A stretch of 64,000 bases of DNA from CAWEFA01 sp963808135. Its GTDB lineage: Bacteria > Bacteroidota > Bacteroidia > Bacteroidales > DTGW01. Positions 38,471 to 50,357 of this stretch are shown here, in pieces. The DNA lies in the NCBI GenBank assembly GCA_963808135.1, contig CAWEFA010000124.1:62001-126000 (forward strand), read 5' to 3'. Every line of letters starts with the position of its first letter. Position 1 is the stretch's first letter. The notes under the pieces are model-generated. The model was not told the DNA's origin. It ran no database searches and saw nothing but the letters and a program-made list of their open reading frames with translations. The translations under genes and the position numbers were made by a program.

Positions 38471-38903
38471 CGTTTTCGGCTGTTTTAGCATATAAGGCAT
38501 AAGGCACGCTTAACAATTGGCTTACTCCGGTAATAGTGTAGTTTGTGCCACCGGTAGGGTCGGTTTCTGTTTTGAGGAAATATGGCCCTTCAGCCCAGTT
38601 AATTGCCGTAAAAGCGCCGCTAACGGATATGCCCACGCCAATTTCAACGGTTAACAATCCGTTGCTATTGGTTTGTGGGTTAGGGTTGTAAATTTCCTCG
38701 TACACCAATGTTCCATTAACATCGCCTTGCAAAATACTAATACGCATGCCCACGCTAGTGTTGGCTACCAATTTACCGATGCTGTTGCGTATCACAGCCT
38801 GATAACTCAAACCCTGCGGTACCTGAGCACCTGCCTTTGGCAGGAATATACTTGCAGTTAAAATTACTGCTGCCAATAATGTAAATATTCTCTTCATAGT
38901 ATT

Positions 38904-39392
38904 TTAGTTTTTAATAATTTTAAATGTTTTAATTTCTTTGTCGCCTTCTGTAACTTTCAGAAAATAAGTTGCAGGCATAAGATTGCCCATTGGGATGGTT
39001 GTCTCATTGTCGCCAACTTTTTTGGCCAGGATAAGTTTTCCGTTGATGTTGTATAAAGACGCAATATATTTCGTTTCTACGGTGCCTTCGATTTTAAGTG
39101 TCAAAAAATCGGTTGCCGGATTTGGATAAACAGAGAAGAAAAGATTTATATCTTTGGCTACTTCAATTCCTGTTACAACCGAAATTTCATAAGGTTGTTG
39201 TACTCCCTGAGCTGCCGAACCGTTGGTTCCTGTATTGGTAGTGTAAACAACCTGCCCAACGGAATAGCTGGCCGAGCCTCCGTTACCTGTGGCATTACCG
39301 CCCGAAGCGGGTATGGCTTCCTGTGCTTGTAGCCTTGTCAATCCAAGTCCTAACAAGAGTACGGCACATAGTTTTATTTTTTTGTGACGCAT
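38904..39392 (-). CDS. T9SS type A sorting-domain protein, 162 aa
   Basis: The small secreted protein has a signal peptide (MRHKKIKLCAVLLLGLGLT, cut near LQAQ), a short Gly/Ser-rich middle (ASGGNATGNGGSASYSVGQV) and a C-terminal sorting domain from about residue 85: FSVYPNPATDFLTLKIEG, SLYNINGKLI and the end YFLKVTEGDKEIKTFKIIKN. That tail directs export through the outer membrane by the type IX system and often surface attachment. It ends 6 bases before the tail-fibre gene, so the two are likely co-expressed. Confidence 0.9.
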   Translation of the reverse strand: MRHKKIKLCAVLLLGLGLTRLQAQEAIPASGGNATGNGGSASYSVGQVVYTTNTGTNGSAAQGVQQPYEISVVTGIEVAKDINLFFSVYPNPATDFLTLKIEGTVETKYIASLYNINGKLILAKKVGDNETTIPMGNLMPATYFLKVTEGDKEIKTFKIIKN

Positions 39393-39602
39393 ATGTAATT
39401 TTCTTTATAATTTAAACTTTATAATAATTTCATTTAATGGCAAGTAATCTCTATTCTAAATTTAAATCCAATGCAGCTTTTTAGCTTAATTTTCACGGTT
39501 TAAAAGTAATATTTTTTTTCAATTTGTGTTAAAAAAGTTAAAATTATAACTTATGCCTATTAAATATAGCACAAGTCAAAGACTTGCGATTAAGAAGCCA
39601 AT

Positions 39603-39642
39603 AATAAAAAACCCCGCTTATATTTTAGCGGGGTTTTTTATT
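39603..39642 (-). terminator. Terminator of the giant PKD gene
   Basis: AATAAAAAACCCCGCT (39603-39618) pairs with AGCGGGGTTTTTTATT (39627-39642) with an 8-base loop. It is 17 bases past the stop at 39659. Confidence 0.9.
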
Positions 39643-39658
39643 GATACACACCATAAAT

Positions 39659-42600
39659 TTACTTCTTCAAAATTATCTGCCTGTCTATAGATCCGGCGGA
39701 AGTTTTTAACTGAATTATGTAGCTGCCACTTTCGAGCATTGACGCATCATAAGTCTGGGTGTAATAACCGGACTGCTGATTTTTCGTGTTGACAGTAACT
39801 AATGGTTCGCCAACAAGGTTAAGAATAGTCATTTCAACATTACATGTTACAGGCAACTGGTATGAAATGGACAGTTTGTCGCCAAACGGGTTGGGGAATA
39901 CTTTCATAAGCAACGAACCGTAATATTCCTTATCCTTAATACCCGTTAGAACTGTTACTATTGACGAGCAGGTGTCCTTATGATTGTTGTAGTCGGTAAC
40001 AATCAGGTGTACCAATTGATAACCGGTTGAAGTGAATACACTATTGTCAATGTAATAATCGTAGATAGCGCAATTATCATAACTTCCATTATTAATATCC
40101 TGCGGTTTAATGGTCGCTGTGCCGCCATTCAACGTAACAATTGTATCTTTACAAATTGCAACGGGCGAGATAGAGTCATTCTGGCAAGTGCTGATAGTAT
40201 CGCAAGCTTTAGCTTTCTGGTTTGTAACAGTATCGGCATATGTTAAGCATACATAGTAAAAACCGGCAGTATCGTAATAGTGCGTTGGCGTATTGCTTGT
40301 GCTGTCAGTTCCTCCATCGCCGAAGCTCCACCTCAACCTGCCCTGGTCGCCCAATCCGGCTCCGACAAAATCAACCGGGTACCCGCCTGCTTTTTGCGAA
40401 TAATCCTTAGCATCGTACCCAAACATTGCATAAAGACCAAAAGGCCGTTTAATATTTACAACCTGGTAGCTTCTGCTTGTGCAACCGCCAGGGGTTGAAA
40501 TATCCATAGAAACCAGATAAAATCCGCCTTTTGCATATTTATGGACTGCACTGTCAGATGAGTAAGAAATTGTGCTATCGCCAAAATTCCATTTAAACTT
40601 GTCAGGCTGTCCGAGCGATTGGCTTACAAATGAAACTTTTTTATGTAAAGTATCCACAGTGTAATTGAATTTGGCAAGGCAATTTGTCTTGGCATCGGCA
40701 TTTACATCAACCCATTTGCAATTAATGTTAGACACGCCTAAATTATTTGTAACCGACAAGCAAACATTGTAATATCCGACTTTTTTATAAGCATAAGTAG
40801 GATTTGTGTCGGATGAAAATGCGCAATTATTCAGTTTATCGCAATCATTAAAGTCCCATAGATACCTTTTAATATTGCCTTTTGAATTATCAAAGAACTT
40901 TACTGTATTGTCGGACGACGTATCAACCTGGTAGAAGAAATCGGCCAAACAATCGATACCTTCGGAACCTACAAGAACGGTAGTTTGGTAATAATCCATG
41001 CACCAGTTCTGGGAGTTAAACGTGTTCAAACCTATGGTGTAATAACCGGGATACTGGAATGTATGAACCGGGTTAACATCGGAGCTTAAAGTGCCATCGC
41101 CGAAGTACCAGTAATATTCGGTAGCTGCTCCTAATGCCTGGTTTTTACACGACACGGTCAGCGTATCGACAAAATAACTGAACTGGGCGCTGCAATTTAC
41201 GTTGCCCACCTGGATTTTCTGACTTGTGTAATTCGAACACAAACCTCCTGAATCGGAAACTGTAAGGGAAACATAATGTATGCCCTCGCTGCTGAAAGTA
41301 TGTGCCGGGTTTTGGTCAGTAGAGAAACTGCCATCGTCAAAACTCCAATAATAATTGGTTAAATTCCCGGTTGAAGTACTGGTGAACTGAACAGAATCAT
41401 TAGATACAACATAACTGAAACCGGCCTTACAGTCAACCTGTCCTATTTGCAGGAATTCGGAAGCATAATCGATACAATTAGTGCCGGATTTTTGTACTGA
41501 CAAGGTAATTAAATAAAATCCGGGATTGGTATAAGTTACAATAGGGGCCGAATCGGAAGAAGCGTTTCCGTTTCCGAATGTCCAGTAGTATTTATCATAA
41601 TCGCCTGTAGATTTATCGGCAAAATGCACCTCGTTGTTAACATTGTCTATTATATAACCTATCCCTGCCGTAATATTGCAAGCTTCTTCACCTACCAATA
41701 TTGACTGGCATTTCTTGTCGCTAACCCCGGTACTCCCGTTAAAAGCAGTCAAACAAACATTATATAAACCCGGGTTAGAATATCCTTTTATCGGGTTTAC
41801 AGTAGGTTTGAAAGAACCATCGCCGAATGTCCAGTAGTACGTTGAAGCATTGGCCGATTTGTTGGTAAATAAAACCGTATCCGTTCCTTGTTTTACGAAA
41901 TAAACAAAATCGGCTGTTGTTATTACTTCATTTTTGATTGAAACAGTTATCGCTTTGCTGATTTCGCTATAACATAAGGTAGTTTGGTCCCAGATAGACA
42001 TCAGGACTGTATAAATCCCCGATTTACTATAAGTGTGCGATGTATCCCTGGTAAAGCCAGAACTGCCGTCTCCAAAATCCCAGTAATAACTGCTCGCAGA
42101 TGACGATAAATTATTAAATGTTACATTACCGGTTGCAGTATCAACAAAATATGCAAAATCTGCATTACAGCGGATTTGTCCTACCGATACCTGGTTGCAA
42201 TAATTTTGAGTGCATGTTCCAGTGCTATCGGTTATAGTCTAGGCAAACATTGTAAACTCCGGCTTTATTATATGTCTTGGCCGGGGGATTTTGGATGTTT
42301 GATACTGTTCCATCGCCAAAAGTCCAGAAATAACTTGCTGCGTGAGAAGATTTATTATAAAAATCAACTGTAGAACCGCCATTGGTTGTATCGGAAGTAA
42401 AATATGCATAGCATCCGACGGAACCAATTAAAACAGTTGTATCGAGCTTTAATTTACACCCGGTAATCGGATCGAACATGGTTACATACATGTAATAAAC
42501 GCCGCCCTGCTTAAAGACATGGGAACCTGGATCGACAGCGCTTGAAGTTGTACCGTCGCCATAATACCAGAACCAAATTAAGTTGTCTTTATTGGGCGTA

Positions 42601-45600
42601 TTGTTGACAATAGAAACGCTATCGGAGCCGATATTTAAAATTAAATCCGGCTGGGGACAGGTAGCTTTTATCTGTATCCATTGTGATGACGTGCTTGTGC
42701 AATTTAGCAATGTTGTTGCCGTAAGCGTAACCTGATACCAGCCAGGGTTAGTGTATGAATGGCTGACATTTGATGACTGCGTAGTTACCTTAGCGCCGTC
42801 TCCAAAATCCCAGGCATATAACCCGCTCATCTCTGAAGCGCTTGTAAATTGTACATCCGAGCCATTATAAGTATAATAGAAATTAGCAACACATTGCTGC
42901 ATATTTCCAACAAAAATTTGCTGGCACGAAGTACAGGTTGTGTCTCCGCTATTTATGGCATTTAAACATACCAAATAATCGCCCATATTCGAATAGCTGT
43001 GAACAGGGTTCCTATTTGATGAAACGGTACTATCTCCAAAATTCCATAACAAATTAGTCCCGGCAACATCGGTGAGGTTATAAAACTCAACCGTAGCGCC
43101 TGATGATAAATATGCAAATTCAGCTCCGCACGATGGAGTGAATTTCCCGTTTATATGAATTTCCATGTTGGAAGTGTCGGCGCCGCAGCCGTTCGAGACA
43201 ATCAACATAACATTATAATCGCCGGGTTTCAGGTACACGTGCGACGGGGCAGATAAATTCGATGTATCGCCGTCGCCAAATTTCCATAAACTCTTATATC
43301 CGGTAGTATCGCCATACCAAGTTGAAGTTTGGAACTGAACCGGCAACCCGACCACATTTGTTGAACCACCGTTATTAACATTAATCTGGGCCGAAGGCAC
43401 AGAATACACTGAAATAACAACAGGGGTATGAATTGTATCCTTCCTGCCGCAGCTATTCTTAACTATTGCATAAGCATCATAATTTCCAGCTATCGAATAG
43501 GCATGGTATGCAACATTTTTATTTAGAGTATCTGAACCGCCATCTCCAAAATACCATTTTAAACTATTGCCTCCCACTGCAGTAAATTTAACAGGCGTTT
43601 CCGGGCATGCTGCAACTGAATTGTTAAATATATCCTTAACCTTGAAAATCCCGCTCATTAAGAAATTTATCCTATTTTGGCAAGGATCAGAAATAGGCGA
43701 AAACGAAATATGCTTCAGGGTATCGTACATATAATAATATTTACCTAACGTGGTTGAACAATTCGGATCATAAAAGTACAAATTCATTGAAGAGCTGTCT
43801 TCGAAAACAGAGCCGCTGCTAACCTCATTGCCGCTCAATGCGCCCTTCATTTTGGTTAATTCATAACTTCCAAAGTATTTGTAAGGAGGCAGCGTGGGAA
43901 TATCCATGCTGCTGCTATTGTTACTATTGTTTTGGATGCTTAAATTATAAAAAATACCGGCTCCCGCATCATATTCCCACTCGCCGTAATATGGCCGCGC
44001 CAAAGTGCAAACAGTAGAATCGGCAGGCTGAAGCGTAATGGTATCGGGTAGAGTAGTTGTACCGTTCCTTGGAACATAATATTTGGTTATGGTTTTTCCT
44101 GTAGCTTTATTTACAGGTATGGCATAAATATCGGGTTTGCCTGAAGTAATGGACTGGCTGTAACAATAATGCCCCAAAGCAATCCCACTGAATCGGAGCC
44201 GGCCTGATAAGGAACAAATGCTTTCACAATCTGCCCGGTATTTATAGTTGTTGCCTTAAATGTAACAACGCCTGAGGGATCCTGGTTTCCGCCCTGGTTC
44301 AGTCCTCCATTAAAGAAAAACAGGTAGAATGTGCTGTCCAGTGAACCATCGAAGCTTGGCCACTTTACAGGAATATCCAGTTCAGCGTCTCCCGGCAAAT
44401 GTCTGGCGCTCCAGTCCGATGTTTTTTTATCGTTGCTTTGTGTTGAATTTGAAATATAATACATGGGCGCGTGCGCTGCCGACGTTACCAGTATGCTGCC
44501 CGTATCGGTCAAGACATTGTTGCAGGCATTTGTTGCAGTAAACACATATTTGTATGTCTTTGTCAAATAATATGGGTGGCTTGCCAATGTGTTCAGATTT
44601 TTATCCGTTACGGTATCCTGATCAATAACTTTCGTGCTGTCGCCAAAGTCAATGGAGTATTTGAGGTTGCTGGACGTTGAATTATTATTATTCCCGTCAT
44701 AAAAGAATACTTTTTCACCCGGGCAAATTTCCTGGGGAACAACATCCAATACAGCATTTGGTTTTATGGTATCGCTTACAATAACATAACTATAATATAT
44801 TCCAGTGCCACCGCAACTGTTAACCGCTGTTAAAGTTACCCTGTAATTTCCGCTGTCTGTTGAATGATAAGAGTAAACCGGGTTTACTTCGCTTGATGTA
44901 TCGCCATTTCCAAAATTCCACCGGAACAACATGGATTCATTATTGCTTTGCCAACCGGAATTATTTATAAATTGAACAGGCTGGTTGGGGCAAACAGTTG
45001 TGGCTTGTTCGGTTTGATCTTTGTTGTTGTTATTATTGTTATTTTCCGAAGGTATATAAAACGATACATCGTAAATGGTACTGTTAGAAGTGTTTTGGCT
45101 TGACATAACCTTTTGACTGCTGTCAGCTTTTGAACTACATGCGTTGGTTACCGTGAGCTTTACGTTGTACTGCCCTACACTATTATATACTTTTACCGGG
45201 TCGGGAACTGAATCATAAGTTCCATCGCCGAAATCCCATTGGTATTTGCCGGCGCTTTGTGCCATAAACTGGATTGGGTTATTGCGGCATGCATCTCCAT
45301 TGTAATAGTTGTAATTAACATTAAAATTCGCATTGGCAATAATTCCATTAATAATATGAACAGTATCAGTAACCGTATTGGAATGCCCGCAAATATTGGT
45401 AACTGTCAAACTTATTATCTTGTCTCCCAAAGAGCCAAATGCAAATTGCGGGTTGGTTTCTGTGGATGTTGAAATGCTATCGAACGACCAATTGTAAGTT
45501 TTGTAATTTCCGTTCGTCCTGAATTGTATTAAATCGCCGGGGCAGAATGAATTGCCGAAATCGGTTGAAATTGATGGCTGCGGAGTTGCATCGGACGTTA

Positions 45601-47344
45601 CGTTAATAATACTTGTTAATATAGTATCTCCACCACATTCATTCAGTTGTACAAAAGCTTGCACGGTATCGATGCCAGGGTTGTTAAACTGGAAATTATT
45701 ATTGCCATACTCATCAATACCATTATTAACATAATGATCTACAAAATAAGAACCTTGCCCCTGCACCTGGAACCCAAGCCAATCGCCAGGACAAACCTCG
45801 TTCCCGCCGTATGGCACCAGTTGCAACATTGACTTGTCCTGATTAATATATGGATATTGATACGCTTGACCTACAATCGAATCATTTGATTTTTGATATA
45901 CGGTAAGCTGAATCTGATAATTCCCGCCATGAACCATGTAACCCATAGGATTAAATCCTGACAGGCTAACACTATCTTTCAACATGCCCATATTATCATA
46001 ATGTTTAATTGTCCAAACATTCAGATATGAACTTGTATCCGAATAGGAATATGAATTATTAACGACTATAACGCTTATATCAAAAGGGGCGCACTGTCCA
46101 GAGTAGTTTATATTAAAACTAACCCCTCCGCCGCCTTCGTTTGGCATAACATAAATTTGCTGGGAGGTTGAATCAAGATGTACTCCGGCAGAGGCAACCA
46201 ATTTGATTATATAAGATCCTGTCGCCATGAAATAATAAGGAGGTAAGGGTTGGTTTAAATAATCTGTCTTTCCGGCCCAAATACCATTCACATACCAATT
46301 ATATGTGGGAGATGCAGTATCAGGGAAAGTGCTTATATTTGAGGCAACATTCTGCAAACTATCACCCACGTAAATATTCGGTTTAAAAATATTTATATTT
46401 GCTTTATATTGTGTGCCTCCGCCGCTTTGCACAATAATTGGTACGGAGATTGAATCAAGATGTACACCGGCAGACGCAATCAATTTGATTATATAAGGTC
46501 CTGGCGCCATGAAAGGATAAGGTGGCAGAGATTGACTTAAAGAATACGTATAACCAGCCAAAATACCATTCACATACCAACTGTATGTGGGAGATGCAGT
46601 ATCAGGGAAGGTGCTTATATTTGAGGCAACATTCTGCAAACTATCACCCACGTAAATATTCGGTTTAAAAATATATATATTCGCTTTATATTGTGTTCCT
46701 CCACCGCTTTGCACATTAATTGTTGCAAAGGCTGAATCAGTATGTACAACGTCAGACGCAATTAATTTAATTGTATAAGGTCCTATCGAATCAAAACGAT
46801 AAGGAGGCAAGGGTTGGTTTAAATAACTTGTTGTGCCAATAGGAGAATTATTCACATACCAATTGAATACAAGAGTTGAAGTATCATGAAAGGTGCTTGA
46901 ATTTGAAGCAACATTCTGTAAACTATCGCCCACATAAATATTCGGCTTAAAAATATTTATATTCGCTTTATATTGTGTGCCGCCGCCGCTTTGCACAGTA
47001 ATTGGTACGGAGATTGAATCAAGATGTACTCCGGCAGAGGCAACCAATTTGATTATATAAGGTCCTGGCGCCATGAAAGGATAAGGTGGCAGAGATTGAC
47101 TTAAAGAATATGTATAACCAGTCAAAATACCATTCACATACCAACTGTATGTGGGAGATGCAGTATCAGGGAAGGTGCTTATATTTTTTACAACATCCAT
47201 CAAACTATCGCCCACGAAAGGACTGGGGTTGATAATTTCGATCTTCGCAGTATCCTGTGCTTTTGTATTGGTATTTAAAACAAGAATACCAAAACTTACC
47301 AACAGAGTAAGAATCCATATCCGGCTTTTCATAAAATTTTTCAT
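39659..47344 (-). pseudogene. Giant PKD-repeat T9SS surface protein, about 2,560 codons, broken by two frameshifts
   Basis: Three frames make one gene. The first (47344-44111) has a signal peptide (MKNFMKSRIWILTLLVSFG), four 94-residue tandem repeats and several PKD-like domains. A missing base near 44168 shifts the frame: after AGSDSVG it resumes as LGHYCYSQSITSGKPDIYAI. The second frame runs to 42225, where VYNVCLDYNR is followed in another frame by TITDSTGTCTQNYCNQ, so one base near 42240 is extra. The third reaches 39659. About 18 PKD motifs (WxFGDG with NPVHTY-type ends) fill the length, then an HYR-like module and a T9SS tail (VFPNPFGDKLSISYQLP). The net length is divisible by three, so the ancestral frame is clear. 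Likely a surface adhesin or matrix protein. Confidence 0.88.
46140..47267 (-). repeat. Four 282-bp tandem repeats in the PKD gene
   Basis: The landmark GTGCTT recurs at about 46331, 46613, 46895 and 47177 with an exact 282-bp period (94 residues). The units encode FKPNIYVGDSLQNVAS and LPPYPFMAPGPYIIKL. Copies 1, 3 and 4 are closer to each other than to copy 2 (counted from the N-terminus), which suggests recent expansion or gene conversion. Confidence 0.85.
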
Positions 47345-47653
47345 AAGGTTTGGTTTTAATATTATTTTTTTTGTTTATTGTCTTTAAATAAAAATTACAC
47401 TCATTAACTTTTTCTATCTACCAAATCATTTTATTTATTTGGTTATCAAATAAATAAATAAATTACAACAGAAACTTCCATATAAAATAAATTTAAGCTA
47501 TTTAAATATAATATGCCAGCAAAACAGGTAAAATAATTATTAAAAAATATGTTTTATGGCAATAGTATCTTGAAAATACACCCAGATAGCCTATTCATCA
47601 AATTTTGCAAAATATATAACGCAGCCATGTTAATACTTTTGATTAAGTATAAT
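47345..47653. other. AT-rich gap upstream of the PKD gene
   Basis: 309 AT-rich bases without a gene. It should hold the PKD gene promoter on the minus strand, but I find no clear TAnnTTTG match with a proper -33 element. Confidence 0.4.
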
Positions 47654-48526
47654 TTATTTATAAACTAACGACTTACGCTTAACCGAATAGGCTGCAAAAA
47701 ACCCGACAGCTTTATCCTTCGGATTAATATTGGTTGAAACATTGGCTGAAGGGCCGCTGAGAATTGGAATCTTTGGTTGAATTTCCTGTTTATATCCATC
47801 AATAAAGTTGTAATAATCTTCTGTAATCCCATCCAGCTCTAAAGTTATTGTGTCTCCTGTTTTTAGTCTTTCGTCCGGTTTGTTTTCATTAAGAAAATAT
47901 ACTGGCAGCCCTGAATAATATTTACCTTCAAAACCTACATTAGATGAAATGCTATACTCCTTTAAACTGTCTGTCAGCAGAACACTGTTTTTATAAACTT
48001 TTATACAATAAAAGTTTCGTCCACCAATATCTTGTGAATACAAAAGAATTAACCAACCTTTATTTTGGGAATTGTATTTTTGATAAACTATTTTGAATGA
48101 ATCGATAGGATTAATGCTTTTAATGGATGAAGAGGCAGTATACGTTTCCAAAACGCCATCGCCGTTAACATCCACATTTGAAATGTTAAGTTTATATGTT
48201 TTACCAGGGAGCCCAAACACATTGGGTTTTGTTTTATAAACGCCTTTCTTTACGGTATCTTCAGTAAGTTTAAAAGTATCGGCGCCATCGGTTATTGAAA
48301 CAATAGCATTGGAAACATACCTTAATGGTTGCGTATTTAAAGGATCGCCCGATTTCAATAGAGTAACCTTATGCTCAGTTGTATCGGTATTTATTGAACC
48401 GTCAACAACCAGCCTTGTATATGTGCTATCGAAGGAAAGATTAATATCCTCAGTGCATGCCCCGAATATTAAGGGAAATAATGTAATTACTGCCAGATTA
48501 ATTTTGTTGTTCATATAATATTTCAT
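47654..48526 (-). CDS. DUF4249-domain lipoprotein
   Basis: The 290-aa protein has a lipoprotein signal with the lipobox FGAC at about residue 23 (MKYYMNNKINLAVITLFPLI then FGAC). The DUF4249 pattern is seen in LVVDGSINTDTTEHKVTLLK, the GLPGKTYKLNIS segment and DYYNFIDGYKQEI. Such proteins accompany TonB receptors with a carboxypeptidase-like N-domain in the Bacteroidota and are thought to help in outer-membrane uptake. It starts 20 bases after the disrupted receptor, so it may be silenced with it, although the IS might supply a promoter. Confidence 0.88.
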   Translation of the reverse strand: MKYYMNNKINLAVITLFPLIFGACTEDINLSFDSTYTRLVVDGSINTDTTEHKVTLLKSGDPLNTQPLRYVSNAIVSITDGADTFKLTEDTVKKGVYKTKPNVFGLPGKTYKLNISNVDVNGDGVLETYTASSSIKSINPIDSFKIVYQKYNSQNKGWLILLYSQDIGGRNFYCIKVYKNSVLLTDSLKEYSISSNVGFEGKYYSGLPVYFLNENKPDERLKTGDTITLELDGITEDYYNFIDGYKQEIQPKIPILSGPSANVSTNINPKDKAVGFFAAYSVKRKSLVYK

Positions 48527-49360
48527 TTATTTTTAATTTTTAATATTTAGAAACTGAAATTGTAAGTAATTCCCGGGAAAAAGAGGAATGGCAAATAAGT
48601 TCGCTCGGCTTTATGTTTTTCAAGATCGAAATTTATCATCCAATCATTATGGCGACCATAAGCGTTATATAGCGAAAAAACCCATTCTCCCTGCCATATT
48701 CTTCCGGGAACTTCTTTCCCTTTTATAGTAAATGACAAGTCCAACCTGTGATAATACCTCATCTGGTATTCATTGCGGGCAGAATAGATAGGTACCGCAG
48801 TGTTCCCGACAACTTCGGAACCCACAGGAAAGGTAATAGGCGTGCCGGATGCAAATATCCAATTTGCGGAAAATGTCGCCCTCGCAGATATTTCATAATT
48901 AATAATAACTTTTATGTTGTTTGGTTTATCATAGGGCGCCGGATATGGTTTGCCATCATTTATTTCTGGAATTTTACGAATAGCTTTTGAAAGCGTATAA
49001 CTGATCCACCCGTTAATTTTCCCATCATCCTTTTTTATCAAAAATTCAACACCGTAACTTTTTGCAGTACCCGTGCGAACATCGCCATCGAGCAAAGAAT
49101 TGAAAAGCGGTTGCGTATGATCCCTGAAATCAATTACATCATACATTTGTTTATAGAAAGTTTCAATGGATGCTTCTATTTTATTGTTATCAAAATTTCT
49201 GAAATATCCTATAGCATATTGATTGGCTTTTTGAGGTTTGATATTCGGGTTTGCCGGAAACCAATAATCAAGAGGCATACCTCCGTTTGAAACAGATGCT
49301 AATTGTAAATATTGTATGGTACGGGAATAGCTTGCTTTTATTGATGAAATTTCGTTTAAT

Positions 49361-50357
49361 AGATATTATATAGATTAAAAAATTAATAAGTTCTTTTACA
49401 TATATTTGTAACCCATAGACACAATAACTATGGGATTAAAAGTTGACAAAGTAAGAAGGAATCCCGTTCAATTTCTTAGCCTCACAGGGTTTAATCCAGA
49501 TGAGTTTGATGAATTGGCATTAGAATTCCGAAATGAATGGGAACAATATTCCAATCATTTCACTTTAGAAGGAAAACCTCGACAACGAATAGCATTACCT
49601 AAATCAACAAGTGTTTTACCGGGCGTTCAGGACAAATTATTGTTTATATTAGTGTACCTAAAAACGTTTCCTTTACAAGAACTTCAGGCTGCTACTTTTT
49701 CGATGAACCAACCTCTAAGCCAATTTTTGGGTACATCTTTTAAGCCCAATTCTTGGCAAAACTCTTAAAAGGCTTAAAGAAATACCTGAACGAAACAATC
49801 AAAAGCTGGAACAGCTATTGAAAGATTGCCCTGACATATTGCTTGATGGAGTAGAAAGGAGTATTCAACGGCCACTAAATGCTGAGCAGCAACAAGACTG
49901 CTACAGTGGTAAAAAAAACTCATAGTGTCAAGAACAACATTCTTTCACTGCCCGATCGCCGAATTTTGTTCCTGAGCCGAACCTACAATGGTAGCGTACA
50001 CGATAAGAAAATTTGTAACGACCAGCCGCTAACCTTTCCAAAAGGAATAAACTTGTGGCAAGATACTGGCTTTGTAGGTCACTATCCTGAAGGAGTCAAT
50101 ATCCGAATGCCAAGCAAAAAGCCCAAAGGCAAGGAGTTGTCTAAAGAACAAAAACAGAAGAACCGGGAAATATTCAGGTTTAGGGTACTTGTCGAACACG
50201 CTATATGCGGAGCTAAGCGTTGCCGAATTATCAAAGAACGTTTACGTTGTCACAAGTTTGAATTCGATGATCTGATAATGGAACTCGCTTGTGGGTTACA
50301 TAATTTTAGAATAACTATGAAATGTGTCGCATAAATCAATTAATCTATATAATGTCT
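49361..50357 (+). mobile_element. IS5-family-like insertion sequence in the TonB receptor gene
   Basis: The ends are 18-bp inverted repeats, AGAYATTATATAGATTAA, at 49361-49378 and 50340-50357 (17 of 18 match). A 3-bp target duplication (AAT at 49358-49360 and 50358-50360 on the plus strand) flanks it. The size (997 bp), short ends and single DDE transposase fit the IS5 superfamily (DDE_Tnp_4/ISL2-like). The target site is AT-rich. The repeats are almost perfect, so the insertion looks recent. Confidence 0.88.
49430..50334 (+). pseudogene. DDE_Tnp_4-type (IS5-family) transposase, two frameshifts
   Basis: The first frame (49430-49768) encodes the N-terminal helix-turn-helix part: MGLKVDKVRRNPVQFLSLTG, VQDKLLFILVYLKTFPLQEL. 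The frame then shifts by one near 49715 and continues as ANFWVHLLSPILGKTLKRLK up to LLDGVERSIQRPLNAEQQQ, which holds the first catalytic Asp. A run of eight A at 49911-49918 causes the next shift into KKTHSVKNN. The last frame has the second Asp in LWQDTGF and the Glu in VEHAICGAKRCRII. IS5-type elements can use -1 frameshifting at such A-runs, so one of the two shifts may be programmed; the other is more likely a loss or sequence error. Confidence 0.85.

Larger units (their letters stand above)
33135..38897 (-). pseudogene. Large tail-fibre/S74-type surface protein with an in-frame amber codon
   Basis: The open frame runs from the ATG at 38897 to 33135 except for a TAG at 38202-38204, where sister repeats have CAG or AAG. 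The N-terminus is a signal peptide (MKRIFTLLAAVILTASIFL). A 150-bp (50-aa) tandem repeat follows (NYADLKNKPNLSDT and LKTETEPAFNASLAKGIK), then a long low-complexity stretch with repeats such as TTGAQLNYLNGATGTTG and ATSINGNTITSGTGT, then eight 17-residue NTTGY..NTANG repeats, then an S74-type intramolecular chaperone (SDSTKKYNIQPIEYGLKEVL, with the Ser/Lys cleavage pattern) and a coiled coil. It is probably an exported fibre that trims itself. The stop would leave a 231-aa fragment and a headless C-terminal part. Confidence 0.88.

Noticed and set aside
33135..38897. A phage tail fibre as evidence of a prophage
   Set aside because: No other phage genes (terminase, capsid, integrase) lie nearby; such S74 proteins are common in Bacteroidota chromosomes.
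46140..47267. 282-bp repeats as a mobile element or CRISPR-like array
   Set aside because: They are in-frame protein repeats, with no ends, spacers or target duplication.
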